64,000 nt of DNA from Halomonas sp. (GCF_017515565.1 NZ_JAFWFN010000026.1:1-64000); one strand, 5' to 3'; counted from the stretch's first letter, positions 25,386 through 34,565 are shown. The notes: a model not told the origin generated them from the sequence alone. Made by a program: numbers and translations.

Positions 25386-27137
25386 TTATTGATAAAAGGC
25401 CAGCTCGCGGGCCAGCATTGTCTGACGAGCTTTGGGGTGGCGAATGCCGTGACGTTCGTTATCAAACTGCAGTGTTTGTGCTTCGCCACCATGGTGCTCA
25501 ATATGTCGCGCCATGGCGTGTGTCTGCTCTGGTACCACCACAGCGTCTTTGCCACCTTGAATAAACAGCGCCTGAATAGGTCGCGTACAGAGGGTGACCT
25601 GATAGGCAGGGCTGCGCTGAGCAAGCAGGAAATCATCGCCGATTAACCAACCCAGGTAGCCAGACTCAAAGCGGTGCGTTTGTGCTGCTAGCGTAAGGGC
25701 ATTGGTCACGCCGTACAGGCTGGTGGCCGCAGCAAACAGTGACGTGGTTGCCAGCGCATTGAGGGCGGTGAATCCCCCGGCGCTTTGGCCGCGAATAAAG
25801 CAGCGCGCTGTGTCAATCGCAAAGCGTGTGCAAGCGGCGTTCACCAGAGCAATCACGTCGTCAGTATCGCTGATGCCCCATTGGCCCGCTAAGCACTCAC
25901 GGTAGTGTCGGCCAAAGTTACCGCTGCCCCGTGGGTTGATATCCAGCACATGAAAGCCCTGCTGCTGCCAATAAGCCACCAGCGGGTCGTAGATGGGATA
26001 GGTGGCGGCGGTTGGCCCGCCGTGAACGCGCACAATCATCGGCGCAGCGCGGTTGGCTGAGGCTGAGTAGAAAAAGCCGTGAACCCTTGCCCCCTCACTG
26101 CCAACCGGGGCTTCAAGCCACTGGGCGGTGGCAGAAGCTTTTGCCACTATGTTACCCACTAAGCAGCGGCGTGGGCGGTTCTCCGCGAAGTGGATAAGCT
26201 GGGCGCCGCTAGTGTCGCTTTGCACGATGGCGTAATCGCCGTGTTCTGCCAGCGCGACACTTGCCACGCGGCCGGGGGTTGGTAGCAGTGCTTCCACCTG
26301 CTCGCCGGTACGGCGATATAGCTGAGCTGCGCCCTGGTGCAGCTGGCAGTAAACCTGCCGATTGTTTCGCCAGGCGTGCTGGCGCTCACCCAGTTGCCAC
26401 GGCGTGGTGGCATGATCAACGGGGGCGCTGCTCAGGCACATGGGGGCGACTAAGTTAACCTGCCAGGGTTGCCACCAGCCAGCATGATCGCTCATGCAGA
26501 TCAGCGCGTTGTGCGGACCAAACTGTGGCTGGCTAATTGCGGCGCCGAAATCCCAGCGCTCAAAGGCCTTAAGCCTACCGTTAGCCGTCACCTGAGCGAG
26601 GTGCAACTGACTACGCTGCCAAGGCATGTGAGGCAGTGACCAGCTCACCCAGGCTAGATAGTTGCCATCGTCGCTTATTATTGGCGCGCCGTAGAAGTCG
26701 GCACCTTCTGCCAATACCTGCCGATTGCTGTCAGTGATGGCGACCAATCGCTGACCGTGGGCATCTTCCTCCACCGCTAATACGCGCTGCCGCTTAGGGT
26801 CTGCACACAGCCCTCCGTAGGCTGTTTGTGGGCGCTTCTGCCAGCAGTGGCTGGCAGCGTGGTAGTCGAGGTGCATGATGGCCTGGTCGTGCTGGCGCAC
26901 CCATACGACGCCCCCACGCAGTGGTGTATAGCTGCCGCCGCCGTACTGGTTCACGTGGCTACCTACCGCATCTTCTACTAAACAGTGCGGCGGTTCGCTG
27001 CTGTTGGCGCGCCACTGCCAAAGCTGCAAGGAGCCTGCCAGTTGGCAGCGAGCGAGCCAGTAAACGGCCTGGGTGTCGCTGTGCAGTTCGCTCAGGGTAT
27101 CGGTGGGTTCGGCGGCATCTGCCAGGGTAAGCAGCAT
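25386..27137 (-). CDS. S9-family serine peptidase (prolyl oligopeptidase type) of the PQQ island
   Basis: The protein has 583 residues. The ATG at 27137 has an ideal AAGGAG eight bases upstream and is preferred to a start 10 codons earlier. A beta-propeller-like N-terminal region leads to an alpha/beta hydrolase: nucleophile Ser in RGQSAGGF, Asp in GGKDAVV, His in NERHGI. It shows no signal peptide, so it is probably cytoplasmic. It is last in the cytochrome c-550 operon. Peptidases of this kind accompany pqq genes in pseudomonads, so it might trim PqqA-derived peptide together with PqqF; that is inference. Confidence 0.85.
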   Translation of the reverse strand: MLLTLADAAEPTDTLSELHSDTQAVYWLARCQLAGSLQLWQWRANSSEPPHCLVEDAVGSHVNQYGGGSYTPLRGGVVWVRQHDQAIMHLDYHAASHCWQKRPQTAYGGLCADPKRQRVLAVEEDAHGQRLVAITDSNRQVLAEGADFYGAPIISDDGNYLAWVSWSLPHMPWQRSQLHLAQVTANGRLKAFERWDFGAAISQPQFGPHNALICMSDHAGWWQPWQVNLVAPMCLSSAPVDHATTPWQLGERQHAWRNNRQVYCQLHQGAAQLYRRTGEQVEALLPTPGRVASVALAEHGDYAIVQSDTSGAQLIHFAENRPRRCLVGNIVAKASATAQWLEAPVGSEGARVHGFFYSASANRAAPMIVRVHGGPTAATYPIYDPLVAYWQQQGFHVLDINPRGSGNFGRHYRECLAGQWGISDTDDVIALVNAACTRFAIDTARCFIRGQSAGGFTALNALATTSLFAAATSLYGVTNALTLAAQTHRFESGYLGWLIGDDFLLAQRSPAYQVTLCTRPIQALFIQGGKDAVVVPEQTHAMARHIEHHGGEAQTLQFDNERHGIRHPKARQTMLARELAFYQ

Positions 27138-27148
27138 AGGCGTGCTCC

Positions 27149-28093
27149 TTAGTGTGGGGCGCCCCACAGCAGCCGTGCTTCATAGCGTGGGTAAAGTTGC
27201 ATCACGCTGCGGGTGTACTCGTACTCGGTGAGTGCCATGGTGCTAAAGGCGTCGGGAAGTTCAATGGTCAAGGCGTGATTGGCGCCCAGCCCTTCGCTAG
27301 CCACATCACTTAAGCGCTGGTCTAGCCAGGTAAGGTAGTGAGCCGTTTGCTCTAAAACCGTGTCGGACGGTGCGCTGGGGCCATGGCCGGGCACCGCGAT
27401 TCTGGCGTCGAGCGCGCGTAGGTCGCTCAGTTCTTCCAGCCACTGTTGAAGGCCAGGGGTGTGAGCGGTGGCGGCAGTGCGTTGGTAGAAACCCATGTCG
27501 CCCAAAAACAGCACGCCGGTGGCGTGATCCATAATCACCAGATCCCCTCCGCTATGGCCGCCCATGGCATATAGGGTGAGAGGGTAGCTGCCCAGTGTTA
27601 TATCACCGGCCTCGATTGCATCAGGTAGGGCAATGAGCGAGCGCTCTAGGCTGCGACCAGTCAGCCGTTCTACATTATCGATTAGCGCGTCTCGGTCGCG
27701 GGCCATCAGCGCACGGGTCGTGGTGAGAGTGAGATGCTGTGCCTCGTCAAAGGCGGCATTGCCAAAAAAATGGTCGGGGTGGTGGTGAGTATTCAAGACC
27801 CAGCGTACGGGTTGAGAGGAGTGCTGAGCAATCAGCGTTTTTAGCGCCTCGCCAAAGTGTGGGCTACTGCCGCTGTCGATGAGGATGACGCCGCTGGGCG
27901 TGGCAATAAACGCTTGGTTACCGATATGGCCGCAGTTGCTGGCGGAAAGCTCTTCTTTTAAGCCTTCCACCATCCAGGTGTTTTTCGCGACCGGCTGAGC
28001 CACTAGCGGGCGTTCGCAGAACATCACCGGTTCGCTGGCCATCAGCGGTGGAGCTAGCAGCGCCGCTAGGCTAACAAAGAAGTGCGCTTTCAT
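27149..28093 (-). CDS. Quinoprotein relay system zinc metallohydrolase (MBL fold)
   Basis: The protein has 314 residues with a signal peptide (to about residue 19, PPLMAS) and a metallo-beta-lactamase zinc motif HHHPDH at 103-108, plus later His and Asp ligands (GGHSGGD, FLGDMGF, VPGHGP). It overlaps the SoxYZ-like gene by ATGA. The pairing of such a hydrolase with a SoxYZ-like carrier next to a PQQ enzyme is a recognised set called the quinoprotein relay system. The chemistry of the relay is not established; by analogy with Sox, a cysteine-bound intermediate might be hydrolysed. Confidence 0.85.
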   Translation of the reverse strand: MKAHFFVSLAALLAPPLMASEPVMFCERPLVAQPVAKNTWMVEGLKEELSASNCGHIGNQAFIATPSGVILIDSGSSPHFGEALKTLIAQHSSQPVRWVLNTHHHPDHFFGNAAFDEAQHLTLTTTRALMARDRDALIDNVERLTGRSLERSLIALPDAIEAGDITLGSYPLTLYAMGGHSGGDLVIMDHATGVLFLGDMGFYQRTAATAHTPGLQQWLEELSDLRALDARIAVPGHGPSAPSDTVLEQTAHYLTWLDQRLSDVASEGLGANHALTIELPDAFSTMALTEYEYTRSVMQLYPRYEARLLWGAPH

Positions 28094-28911
28094 GGCTGCA
28101 GGCCTATGGAAAAACGATTGCCGTTGTTGTCCCGCGCACCAATCACATAGCCACCCGGCGAGGGGCGCATATGCAGCCCTAAGGTAGGGTTGGCGCTTAC
28201 CGATGCTTCGATATCCAAGGTGGCCACTTGCTGACCCTGGTGGTCGAGCATTTCAAAGGACTGCACGTAAAAGGCCGGTTGGCTGGGTATTAAGCCGCTG
28301 TCCATGGGGTGAGAAAGGCGCACCCGCAGGCGCTGTTCATCCTCACCAGCAAATAGGCGGCCTTGCAGCTCGCCGAAGGTGTTTTCCCAGCCAGTGTCAG
28401 CGGTGGCAATGCCAGGAGTGGAGCAACCGCCGCCTTCTGCTTCAATGTAGGTGCCGCCTACATGCCAGGTGCCCCCCTGCTTTACTGCTACACGCACGGC
28501 GGAGGCTTGTTCTAAGCGAATATTTAACGAAAGCTTGGCTAAGCCATGGCTCATAGGGGAATAGCGGAACAAGCGGGGTATCGGGTTGAGATCCACCCAA
28601 GCGATGATGTCGGTTATCGGCTCGCCGCTGGCTTCCAGGGCGCTGGCATCTAGTTCAAGGGGCACTTGACCTGAGTCTTCGGCAAACCCTGGTGCGCTAA
28701 CGATGACTCGCTCATCAAATACTACGGGGGCATCGCCCAGGAAGCGCTCGCGGTGCACAGGCCACATAAAGGAATTAAGCGGATCTTTCTCGGCGGTATT
28801 CATTGTCGCCGCGTGAGTGGCGGGGGGCAACACGGTGGTCAACAAGCAGGCAAGTGCCGCGAGGGCTGTGGCGAGCCGCTGAGGGATAAACGTCTGCATT
28901 AATAAAGCCAT
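28090..28911 (-). CDS. Quinoprotein dehydrogenase-associated SoxYZ-like carrier protein
   Basis: The protein has 273 residues with a signal peptide ending near THAA (residue 35). The N-terminal domain resembles SoxY and carries a single cysteine, C163, in the glycine-rich swinging-arm motif EAEGGGCSTPG. The C-terminal part (about 175-273) resembles SoxZ (HPMDSGL, PAFYVQSFEMLD, NPTLGLHMRPSPGG). In sulfur oxidation this cysteine carries the substrate; here, next to a PQQ alcohol dehydrogenase and without other sox genes, it is presumably adapted to another cargo. RBS GGAGAGGC precedes ATG. Confidence 0.88.
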   Translation of the reverse strand: MALLMQTFIPQRLATALAALACLLTTVLPPATHAATMNTAEKDPLNSFMWPVHRERFLGDAPVVFDERVIVSAPGFAEDSGQVPLELDASALEASGEPITDIIAWVDLNPIPRLFRYSPMSHGLAKLSLNIRLEQASAVRVAVKQGGTWHVGGTYIEAEGGGCSTPGIATADTGWENTFGELQGRLFAGEDEQRLRVRLSHPMDSGLIPSQPAFYVQSFEMLDHQGQQVATLDIEASVSANPTLGLHMRPSPGGYVIGARDNNGNRFSIGLQP

Positions 28912-28932
28912 GATGCCTCTCCGCTATGCGCG

Positions 28933-29430
28933 TTATTGGCCCTGAGTGGTTTCCATGCTGACTGTTTCCAGCCAGGCGCGAATGGCCCAGAGGCCTTCTT
29001 GGCTAACGTAGTCGGACATACGTGGCATCAGTACGCGGCCGTTACGTTCAGCACCGTTGGTGACCAGCTCTTTGTACCACTCATCGCCCCATGCGCCGTT
29101 TTCTAGCTCACGTAGGTCGGGGGCAATGCCTCCGGATTTTGCCTCTAGGCCGTGGCAGGCCGCGCAGTTGCTGTTGTAGGCACGGGCACCGATATCCACG
29201 GCTAGTTCGTGCTGAGGATGATCTTCACGGTAGGGGTTCTCTGCTAGCCATTCGTCTCCTAGAAGCTCTAACCCTTTAATATCGACTGGCTGGGGGGTGA
29301 CATCGCCATGTGACCAAGCCAGCGGCGACGCAAGCAAAGCAACGAGGGCGAGAGCACCCGCTTGGCCGCAGAAGCGTAAAGAGGTTGTTGTTAGGGCGGT
29401 TTGTGTCAGCACGTTTTTTGTAATGGCCAT
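28933..29430 (-). CDS. pedF: Cytochrome c-550 (PedF family), electron acceptor of the quinoprotein ADH
   Basis: The protein has 165 residues from the ATG at 29430, which follows GAGGAG by seven bases; the longer frame adds only five residues. A signal peptide (to SPLAWSHG) is followed by one c-type heme site, CAACH, and a plausible distal Met in RVLMPRMSDY. Family members accept electrons from PQQ ethanol dehydrogenases in the periplasm. It is the first gene of an operon with the SoxYZ-like carrier, the metallohydrolase and the S9 peptidase. It is divergent from the dehydrogenase gene, so both can share one control region. Confidence 0.88.
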   Translation of the reverse strand: MAITKNVLTQTALTTTSLRFCGQAGALALVALLASPLAWSHGDVTPQPVDIKGLELLGDEWLAENPYREDHPQHELAVDIGARAYNSNCAACHGLEAKSGGIAPDLRELENGAWGDEWYKELVTNGAERNGRVLMPRMSDYVSQEGLWAIRAWLETVSMETTQGQ

Positions 29431-29613
29431 GGGAAAGCTCCTCAAGGGGTCGGTGTTACGTCACTTGAGTGAGCATAGGCAGACAGGCCACCAGCCCCTA
29501 TAGCACCTTAGGCATCGCTAGCCTCCTCCTTTGGAAGTAGTGCTAAATCAGGATGAGAACGCGACTGGAGGGGTAGGTTGGTTTTTTATCCGAGCTTCTA
29601 AGCTGAGCTTAGT

Positions 29614-29634
29614 CTTGCAAGCCCCCCATGCAAG
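29614..29634. promoter_or_regulatory. Inverted repeat in the pedF / quinoprotein ADH divergent promoter
   Basis: CTTGCA (29614-29619) and TGCAAG (29629-29634) frame a C-rich centre, 59 bp before the dehydrogenase start. Nearby GAGCTT is repeated (29592-29597 and 29605-29610). These are candidate binding sites for a regulator of the island, such as the ErbR-type protein; no consensus is known to me to test against. Confidence 0.35.
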
Positions 29635-29692
29635 CAGCAGCTTGGCCGCTTTATAGCCATTGCATTGTGATCATTACTCGGATGGAAAACCC

Positions 29693-31594
29693 ATGACATA
29701 CGCTACCAATAACAACACGTCAGCTCGTAACATTTCGTGGCCCTTTCGCCTGCGTACGCTCACCGCCGCCGTTGCTTATGCCTCTGCACTAGGTATAGGC
29801 GGTGTTGCGATGACGGCTAATGCCGGTCAAGTGACCTGGGATGACATTCTCAATGACCATAACAACACTGAAACTGTGTTGATGTATGGCATGGGCGTGA
29901 AAGCGCAGCGCTACAGCCCGCTCGACCAAATTAATGCTGACAACGTAGAGATGCTTTCCCCCGCGTGGTCGCACTCCTTCGGTGATGAAATGCAGCGTGG
30001 CCAGGAATCCCAAGCGCTGATTCATGAAGGGGTGATTTATGTCACCGGCTCTTATTCACGTATTTTTGCCATTGATGCGCGTACCGGTCAGCGCCTGTGG
30101 TCCTACAATCACCGTCTGCCCAGCGATATTCGCCCCTGCTGTGATGTTGTTAACCGTGGTGCGGCCATTTACGGCGATAAGGTGTTCTTCGGCACCCTGG
30201 ATGCAGGCATCGTAGCGTTGAATAAAGATACCGGGGATGTGGTGTGGCGCGAGCGCTTTGGTGACCACCGTTCGGGTTACACCATGACCGGCGCGCCGAC
30301 TATTGTGGAAGACCAGGAAACGGGTCGTGTAATGCTCATACATGGCTCTTCGGGGAATGAGTTTGGCATTGTCGGTAAGCTCTATGCCCGTGATGTGGAA
30401 ACCGGCGAAGAGATCTGGATGCGGCCCTTTGTTGAAGGCCACGTGGGCCGCTTGAATGGCGAAGAGAGCACGCCCACAGGTGATGCCAGCGCACCTTCCT
30501 GGCCTGATGACCCCGATAGCGAAACCGGTAAAGTGCAAGCCTGGAGCCAAGGTGGTGGTGCGCCGTGGCAGAGTGCCAGCTTTGATCCCGATACCAATAC
30601 CATCATCATTGGGGCAGGCAACCCCGCGCCTTGGAACGGCTGGGCACGCACCTCAGAAGATGGCGACCCGTCTGACTACGACAGTCTTTATACCTCTGGC
30701 CAGCTAGGGGTTGACCCCTCCACCGGTGAAGTGAAGTGGTTCTACCAACACACCCCCAATGACACCTGGGATTTCTCAGGCAATAACGAGATCGTGTTGT
30801 TCGAGTACGAAGATGAAAACGGCGAAATGGTCAACGCAGGTGCCCACGCTGACCGTAACGGTTTCTTCTATATCACTGACCGTACCAACGGTGAGTTGAT
30901 TAATGCCTTCCCGTTTGTCGATAACATCACTTGGGCAACCCACATTGACCTGGAAACAGGTCGCCCGGTAGAGGTGGAAGGCCAGCGTCCAGCTCGCCTG
31001 GAAGAGGGTGAAACCCGCTCTGAAGTCGTTGAGGTGTCGCCACCGTTCCTTGGCGGAAAGAACTGGAACCCCATGGCCTATAGCCAAGACACGGGACTGT
31101 TCTACGTGCCTGGCAACCACTGGAAGGAAGATTACTGGACAGAAGAAGTCGACTACGTAGAAGGAGCGGCTTACCTGGGAATGGGCTTCCGTATTAAGCG
31201 TATGTATGACGACCACGTCGGTATTTTACGTGCCGTTGACCCGCTGACCGGCGAGTTTGCCTGGGAGCATAAAGAGCCAATGCCGCTATGGGCAGGTGTC
31301 TTGGCGACCCACGGTAATCTGGTGTTTACCGGCACAGGGGATGGCTACTTCAAAGCCTTCCATGCTGAAACTGGCGAAGAGCTTTGGAAGTTCCAGGTAG
31401 GCACCGGCATCATCTCGCCACCGATTACCTGGGAGATGGATGGTGAGCAGTACATTGGTGTTACTGCAGGCTACGGCGGCGCAGTCCCGCTATGGGGTGG
31501 CGATATGGCTGACCTGACACGGCCGATTGCACAGGGCGGCTCGTTCTGGGTCTTTAAACTGCCTTCCTTCGTTCAAGACCTGGCTAATCGTTAA
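29693..31594 (+). CDS. pedE: PQQ-dependent alcohol dehydrogenase (quinoprotein, PedE/ExaA class)
   Basis: The protein has 633 residues from the ATG at 29693, giving a signal peptide cleaved after TANA (about residue 44). It forms an eight-bladed propeller. The vicinal disulfide Cys149-Cys150 (DIRPCCDVV) next to PQQ and the catalytic Asp360 in NDTWDFSGNNE are present. Two residues after that Asp is Ser362; lanthanide-dependent XoxF and PedH enzymes have a second Asp there, so this looks calcium-dependent. It oxidises primary alcohols and aldehydes in the periplasm. The symbol could equally be exaA or qedH. Confidence 0.92.
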   Translation: MTYATNNNTSARNISWPFRLRTLTAAVAYASALGIGGVAMTANAGQVTWDDILNDHNNTETVLMYGMGVKAQRYSPLDQINADNVEMLSPAWSHSFGDEMQRGQESQALIHEGVIYVTGSYSRIFAIDARTGQRLWSYNHRLPSDIRPCCDVVNRGAAIYGDKVFFGTLDAGIVALNKDTGDVVWRERFGDHRSGYTMTGAPTIVEDQETGRVMLIHGSSGNEFGIVGKLYARDVETGEEIWMRPFVEGHVGRLNGEESTPTGDASAPSWPDDPDSETGKVQAWSQGGGAPWQSASFDPDTNTIIIGAGNPAPWNGWARTSEDGDPSDYDSLYTSGQLGVDPSTGEVKWFYQHTPNDTWDFSGNNEIVLFEYEDENGEMVNAGAHADRNGFFYITDRTNGELINAFPFVDNITWATHIDLETGRPVEVEGQRPARLEEGETRSEVVEVSPPFLGGKNWNPMAYSQDTGLFYVPGNHWKEDYWTEEVDYVEGAAYLGMGFRIKRMYDDHVGILRAVDPLTGEFAWEHKEPMPLWAGVLATHGNLVFTGTGDGYFKAFHAETGEELWKFQVGTGIISPPITWEMDGEQYIGVTAGYGGAVPLWGGDMADLTRPIAQGGSFWVFKLPSFVQDLANR

Positions 31595-31611
31595 ATTATT
31601 GGCGTGTGTTT

Positions 31612-31635
31612 GGGCGGCATTTGCCGCCCTTTTTT
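31612..31635 (+). terminator. Intrinsic terminator after the quinoprotein ADH
   Basis: GGGCGGC (31612-31618) and GCCGCCC (31623-31629) pair over ATTT and are followed by six T. It is perfect in form. It sits only 18 bp before the next start at 31653, so the pentapeptide gene is either read at low level through it or has its own promoter. Confidence 0.9.
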
Positions 31636-31652
31636 AGATGGAGAGAATAATA

Positions 31653-32396
31653 ATGAAAAATCGTATCGCTCAGCGCCCCCACCGTCGTGTCATCATCCGT
31701 CGAGCAGCCCATCGCACAGCCCGCCGCAGCGCTCGACAAATAGCAGGCCTGTTACTCTGCATGGGAGTGGCGGGTGCGGTTGCCACTGCCTCGGCAGATA
31801 GCAGCTATGATGAATTTGAGCCCCCTGTATTTAACGGCTGCGAGCTGGTGCCCGGCACCCAGTGCGCCAACATGGACTTATCCGGCGGCGACTTTTCCAA
31901 CCTTGACCTGCAAGGGGCTAACTTTGCGGGTAGCAATTTAGATAATGCGGACTTTCGTCACAGCAATTTACGCAGCGTTGATTTCGAAGGTGCATCGCTG
32001 CGGCATGCCAACCTTAATCGCGCGCGTATGCCAAACACGCATCTGCGTGGCGCAGACCTTTCCCATGCGAGTTTGATTGGGCTAGATAGTTGGAGTATTT
32101 ACGCCCAAGGCGCGACCTTTGACTATGCCGACTTAACCGGCGCCAACCTTGAATTTGCCAGGCTAACAGGTGCCAGTATGCAAGAGGCTATTTTACTGGG
32201 CAGTAACTTAGAGATGGCCTGGATGAATAAGGTAAACCTTATTGGTGCTGACCTGCGGGATGCCAATCTACAAGAGTCTAAAATGAATATTACTCGCCTG
32301 AATAATGCCGATATGACAGGTGCGCGTATCCACTACGGGAACTTTCAGCTAGCGCAAATGGAGGGATGTACCGCCTGCCCATTTGATTGGGATTGA
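31653..32396 (+). CDS. Exported pentapeptide-repeat protein of the quinoprotein island
   Basis: The protein has 247 residues from the ATG at 31653 (GGAGAGAATAATA upstream). A very Arg/His-rich n-region (KNRIAQRPHRRVIIRR) precedes a hydrophobic core and ASA cleavage site near residue 45, suggesting export. From about residue 70 there are roughly 30 A(D/N)LxX-type pentapeptides (DLSGGDFSNLDLQGANFAGS and onward) forming a right-handed beta-helix. Two Cys pairs (CELVPGTQC and CTACP) may form disulfides at its ends. Pentapeptide genes also neighbour the ethanol dehydrogenase genes in Pseudomonas putida, to my knowledge, so the link looks functional but is unexplained. Confidence 0.85.
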   Translation: MKNRIAQRPHRRVIIRRAAHRTARRSARQIAGLLLCMGVAGAVATASADSSYDEFEPPVFNGCELVPGTQCANMDLSGGDFSNLDLQGANFAGSNLDNADFRHSNLRSVDFEGASLRHANLNRARMPNTHLRGADLSHASLIGLDSWSIYAQGATFDYADLTGANLEFARLTGASMQEAILLGSNLEMAWMNKVNLIGADLRDANLQESKMNITRLNNADMTGARIHYGNFQLAQMEGCTACPFDWD

Positions 32397-32403
32397 ATGA
32401 CGC

Positions 32404-33003
32404 ATGTTGACCAAACGCACGGCGCACGTAGTGCGCCATTACGCTGCGCTGGTTGTTTGGCTAAGTGGAATGCTCATCAATCCGACCACGATTGCCGAAG
32501 AACCCTCAGGGCTCTTTAACCAGCAAGGCTACCGCTTACCGCCCTATCGTACGTCTGTGACTGCGCCGATACCTGGCGTTACTGCGCTGAATGATGGTGC
32601 TTTTAGCGCGTTAGTGGCGTCACCGCCAGCAATCTTAGTAGACGTTTACGCGCTGACCTGGCACGACGGCATGTTTTTACAAGATAGCCCCCACCTAACT
32701 ATCCCCGGCAGTGTTTGGCTGCCCAACGTTGGCGCGCCTACGTTGGAAGAGGAGTGGATCGGCTATTTCGCCGATGCACTTGATGCGCTTCGCGAGTATG
32801 AAGAGGGAGCACCGTTGGTATTTTTCTGCCGTGCCGACTGCTGGCTTGCCTGGAACGCTGCCCGGCGTGCCCAGGCAATGGGCTATGAAGGACTGTATTG
32901 GTACCCCAATGGGGTGGATGGCTGGCAGGCGAGCGGTGGTGCGTTAGAGGCGGTTTGCCCGCAACTACCCGCTCATGCTGAGTGGGTAACCTGCGAGCCT
33001 TAA
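32404..33003 (+). CDS. PQQ-dependent catabolism-associated CXXCW motif protein (rhodanese-like)
   Basis: The protein has 199 residues with an N-terminal hydrophobic signal (about 10-32, cleavage near TIAEE). A rhodanese-like fold contains the loop FFCRADCWLAWNAARRAQ, in which two cysteines and a Trp (C-R-A-D-C-W) define the family name used with PQQ loci. Two more cysteines are near the C-terminus (EAVCPQLP and VTCEP). It starts 7 bp after the pentapeptide gene and is clearly co-transcribed. A periplasmic thiol or redox role alongside the SoxYZ-like carrier is plausible but unproven. Confidence 0.85.
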   Translation: MLTKRTAHVVRHYAALVVWLSGMLINPTTIAEEPSGLFNQQGYRLPPYRTSVTAPIPGVTALNDGAFSALVASPPAILVDVYALTWHDGMFLQDSPHLTIPGSVWLPNVGAPTLEEEWIGYFADALDALREYEEGAPLVFFCRADCWLAWNAARRAQAMGYEGLYWYPNGVDGWQASGGALEAVCPQLPAHAEWVTCEP

Positions 33004-33046
33004 TGGGTTTATTACCGATAACTAGATTTATTACAAATAAATAGGT

Positions 33047-34270
33047 TTATTGCCGATAAATCAGCTCGGGTAGTTGGCGGGGCGAAGGTGCTGCCAAACT
33101 ACTCTGACTTTCAGCCTGACCCTGTAACTGCTTTGTTTGCAACAGCTTTGACTGGCGAGCATTGCGGGGAATCAGGGTCGCTTGATCAGAAGTGATTGTG
33201 GCATTTTCTGTGATCAGGCTCTCTAACAACCCATGTTGAGGAGAGTGCTGGCACACGGGGTCGGTAGCGTTCATATCGCCGGTTAACAAGTATGCCTGAC
33301 AACGGCAGCCGCCATGGTCTTTATCACGGTCGTCGCACTGCTGGCAGAGCGTTGGCATCCACTGGGTGCCGCGAAAACGGTTGAAGGCATCGCTCTGGTA
33401 CCAAATGTCCTGCAGCGATGTCTCTTGTACGTTGGGAAACGTCATCGGCAGCTCTCTGGCGCTATGGCAGGGCAATACGGCGCCATCTGGAGCAACGGTC
33501 ATAAAAATACTGCCCCAACCGCCCATGCACGCTTTAGGCGCTTGTTCAAAGTAGTCCGGCACCACAAACAGCAACGACATATCGCGGCCCCGTGCCGCCA
33601 GTGTTTCCCGCCAGCGGTTGGTTTCCGCCTCGGCGCGAACCAGCTGTTCACGGGTGGGCATCAGCGCCTTACGGTTCAAAAACGCCCAGCCGTAATATTG
33701 GCAGTTGGCCAGTTCAACAGCATCCGCGCCTAGTTCATCGCAGAGGGCAATCAGGTCGCCAATTTGATCGATATTGTGCCGATGCAACACCACATTCAAT
33801 ACCATGGGGTAGCCTGCCGCTTTGACGGCTTTGGCCATGGCCAGCTTGTTAGCGTGGGCCTTGGCAGAGCCTGCCAGCGCCTGGGCCAGTTCGGGATCGG
33901 CAGCTTGTAGGCTAATCTGGATATGATCCAGACCTGCTTCTGCCAGGGCGTCTACCCGCTGAGCAGTAAGACCCACGCCGGAAGTCAGCAGGTTGGTATA
34001 AAAGCCTAGCTGGCGTGCTTCGCTTACCAGTGCTTCTAGGTCTTGGCGAATCAGCGGCTCGCCGCCGGAAAACCCCAGCTGAGCCGCGCCCATGGCCCGG
34101 GCCTGGCGCAGAACGCTAAACCACGCCTCGGTATCCAACTCGTTTTGGTAGCGGGTAAATGCCAGGGGATTAGAGCAGTAAGCGCACTGCAGCGGGCAGC
34201 GGTAGGTGAGTTCCGCCAGCAGCCATAAGGGTGGTGAGGTCGCTTCAGCGGCTGGGTTAAGATTAACCAC
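33047..34270 (-). CDS. pqqE: PqqA peptide cyclase (radical SAM)
   Basis: The protein has 407 residues. The radical SAM cluster motif is C25-PLQ-C29-AY-C32, followed by [10 protein letters not shown]. The C-terminal SPASM region supplies auxiliary cluster cysteines ([31 protein letters not shown]). PqqE makes the carbon-carbon bond between Glu and Tyr of PqqA, with PqqD as chaperone. The start is a GTG after AAGGAGG, overlapping pqqD by 8 bp. A C-terminal extension of about 40 residues beyond the usual end is rich in Gln and Ser and looks dispensable. Confidence 0.95.
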   Translation of the reverse strand: MVNLNPAAEATSPPLWLLAELTYRCPLQCAYCSNPLAFTRYQNELDTEAWFSVLRQARAMGAAQLGFSGGEPLIRQDLEALVSEARQLGFYTNLLTSGVGLTAQRVDALAEAGLDHIQISLQAADPELAQALAGSAKAHANKLAMAKAVKAAGYPMVLNVVLHRHNIDQIGDLIALCDELGADAVELANCQYYGWAFLNRKALMPTREQLVRAEAETNRWRETLAARGRDMSLLFVVPDYFEQAPKACMGGWGSIFMTVAPDGAVLPCHSARELPMTFPNVQETSLQDIWYQSDAFNRFRGTQWMPTLCQQCDDRDKDHGGCRCQAYLLTGDMNATDPVCQHSPQHGLLESLITENATITSDQATLIPRNARQSKLLQTKQLQGQAESQSSLAAPSPRQLPELIYRQ

Positions 34271-34565
34271 AATGCACCTCCTTCACAGCTAGCCAGCCGT
34301 TGCTGCGCGCTTCATCGATAAACTGCACGACGTCATCTGCTAAGGTCTCTGCGCCTGGGTAGCGCTGCTGTAGGATGGCAGTAATGTCGCCGATAGTTTG
34401 GTGGCCATCGACCTGTTCAAGAATCGCGCCGGCAGTCGCGCTGAGCTTGACCATGCCCTCGGGGTAGAGAATAACGTGGCAGCCCTGAATGGCTTCCCAC
34501 TGTAAGCGCCAGCCGCGTCGCAGCTGGTAAATATCGTGATGTGACATGGCGAGTTGCTGTGACAT
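34263..34565 (-). CDS. pqqD: PQQ biosynthesis peptide chaperone
   Basis: The protein has 100 residues with the family's [20 protein letters not shown] block and the [18 protein letters not shown] winged-helix stretch. PqqD binds the PqqA precursor and presents it to PqqE. It is the fourth gene of pqqABCDE and overlaps pqqE. ATG at 34565 follows GGGGAAT; a second ATG at codon 7 (MSHHDIY) is an alternative. Confidence 0.94.
   Translation of the reverse strand: MSQQLAMSHHDIYQLRRGWRLQWEAIQGCHVILYPEGMVKLSATAGAILEQVDGHQTIGDITAILQQRYPGAETLADDVVQFIDEARSNGWLAVKEVHCG

Noticed and set aside
30785-30800. Lanthanide-type (XoxF/PedH) quinoprotein
   Set aside because: The diagnostic second Asp is Ser here.
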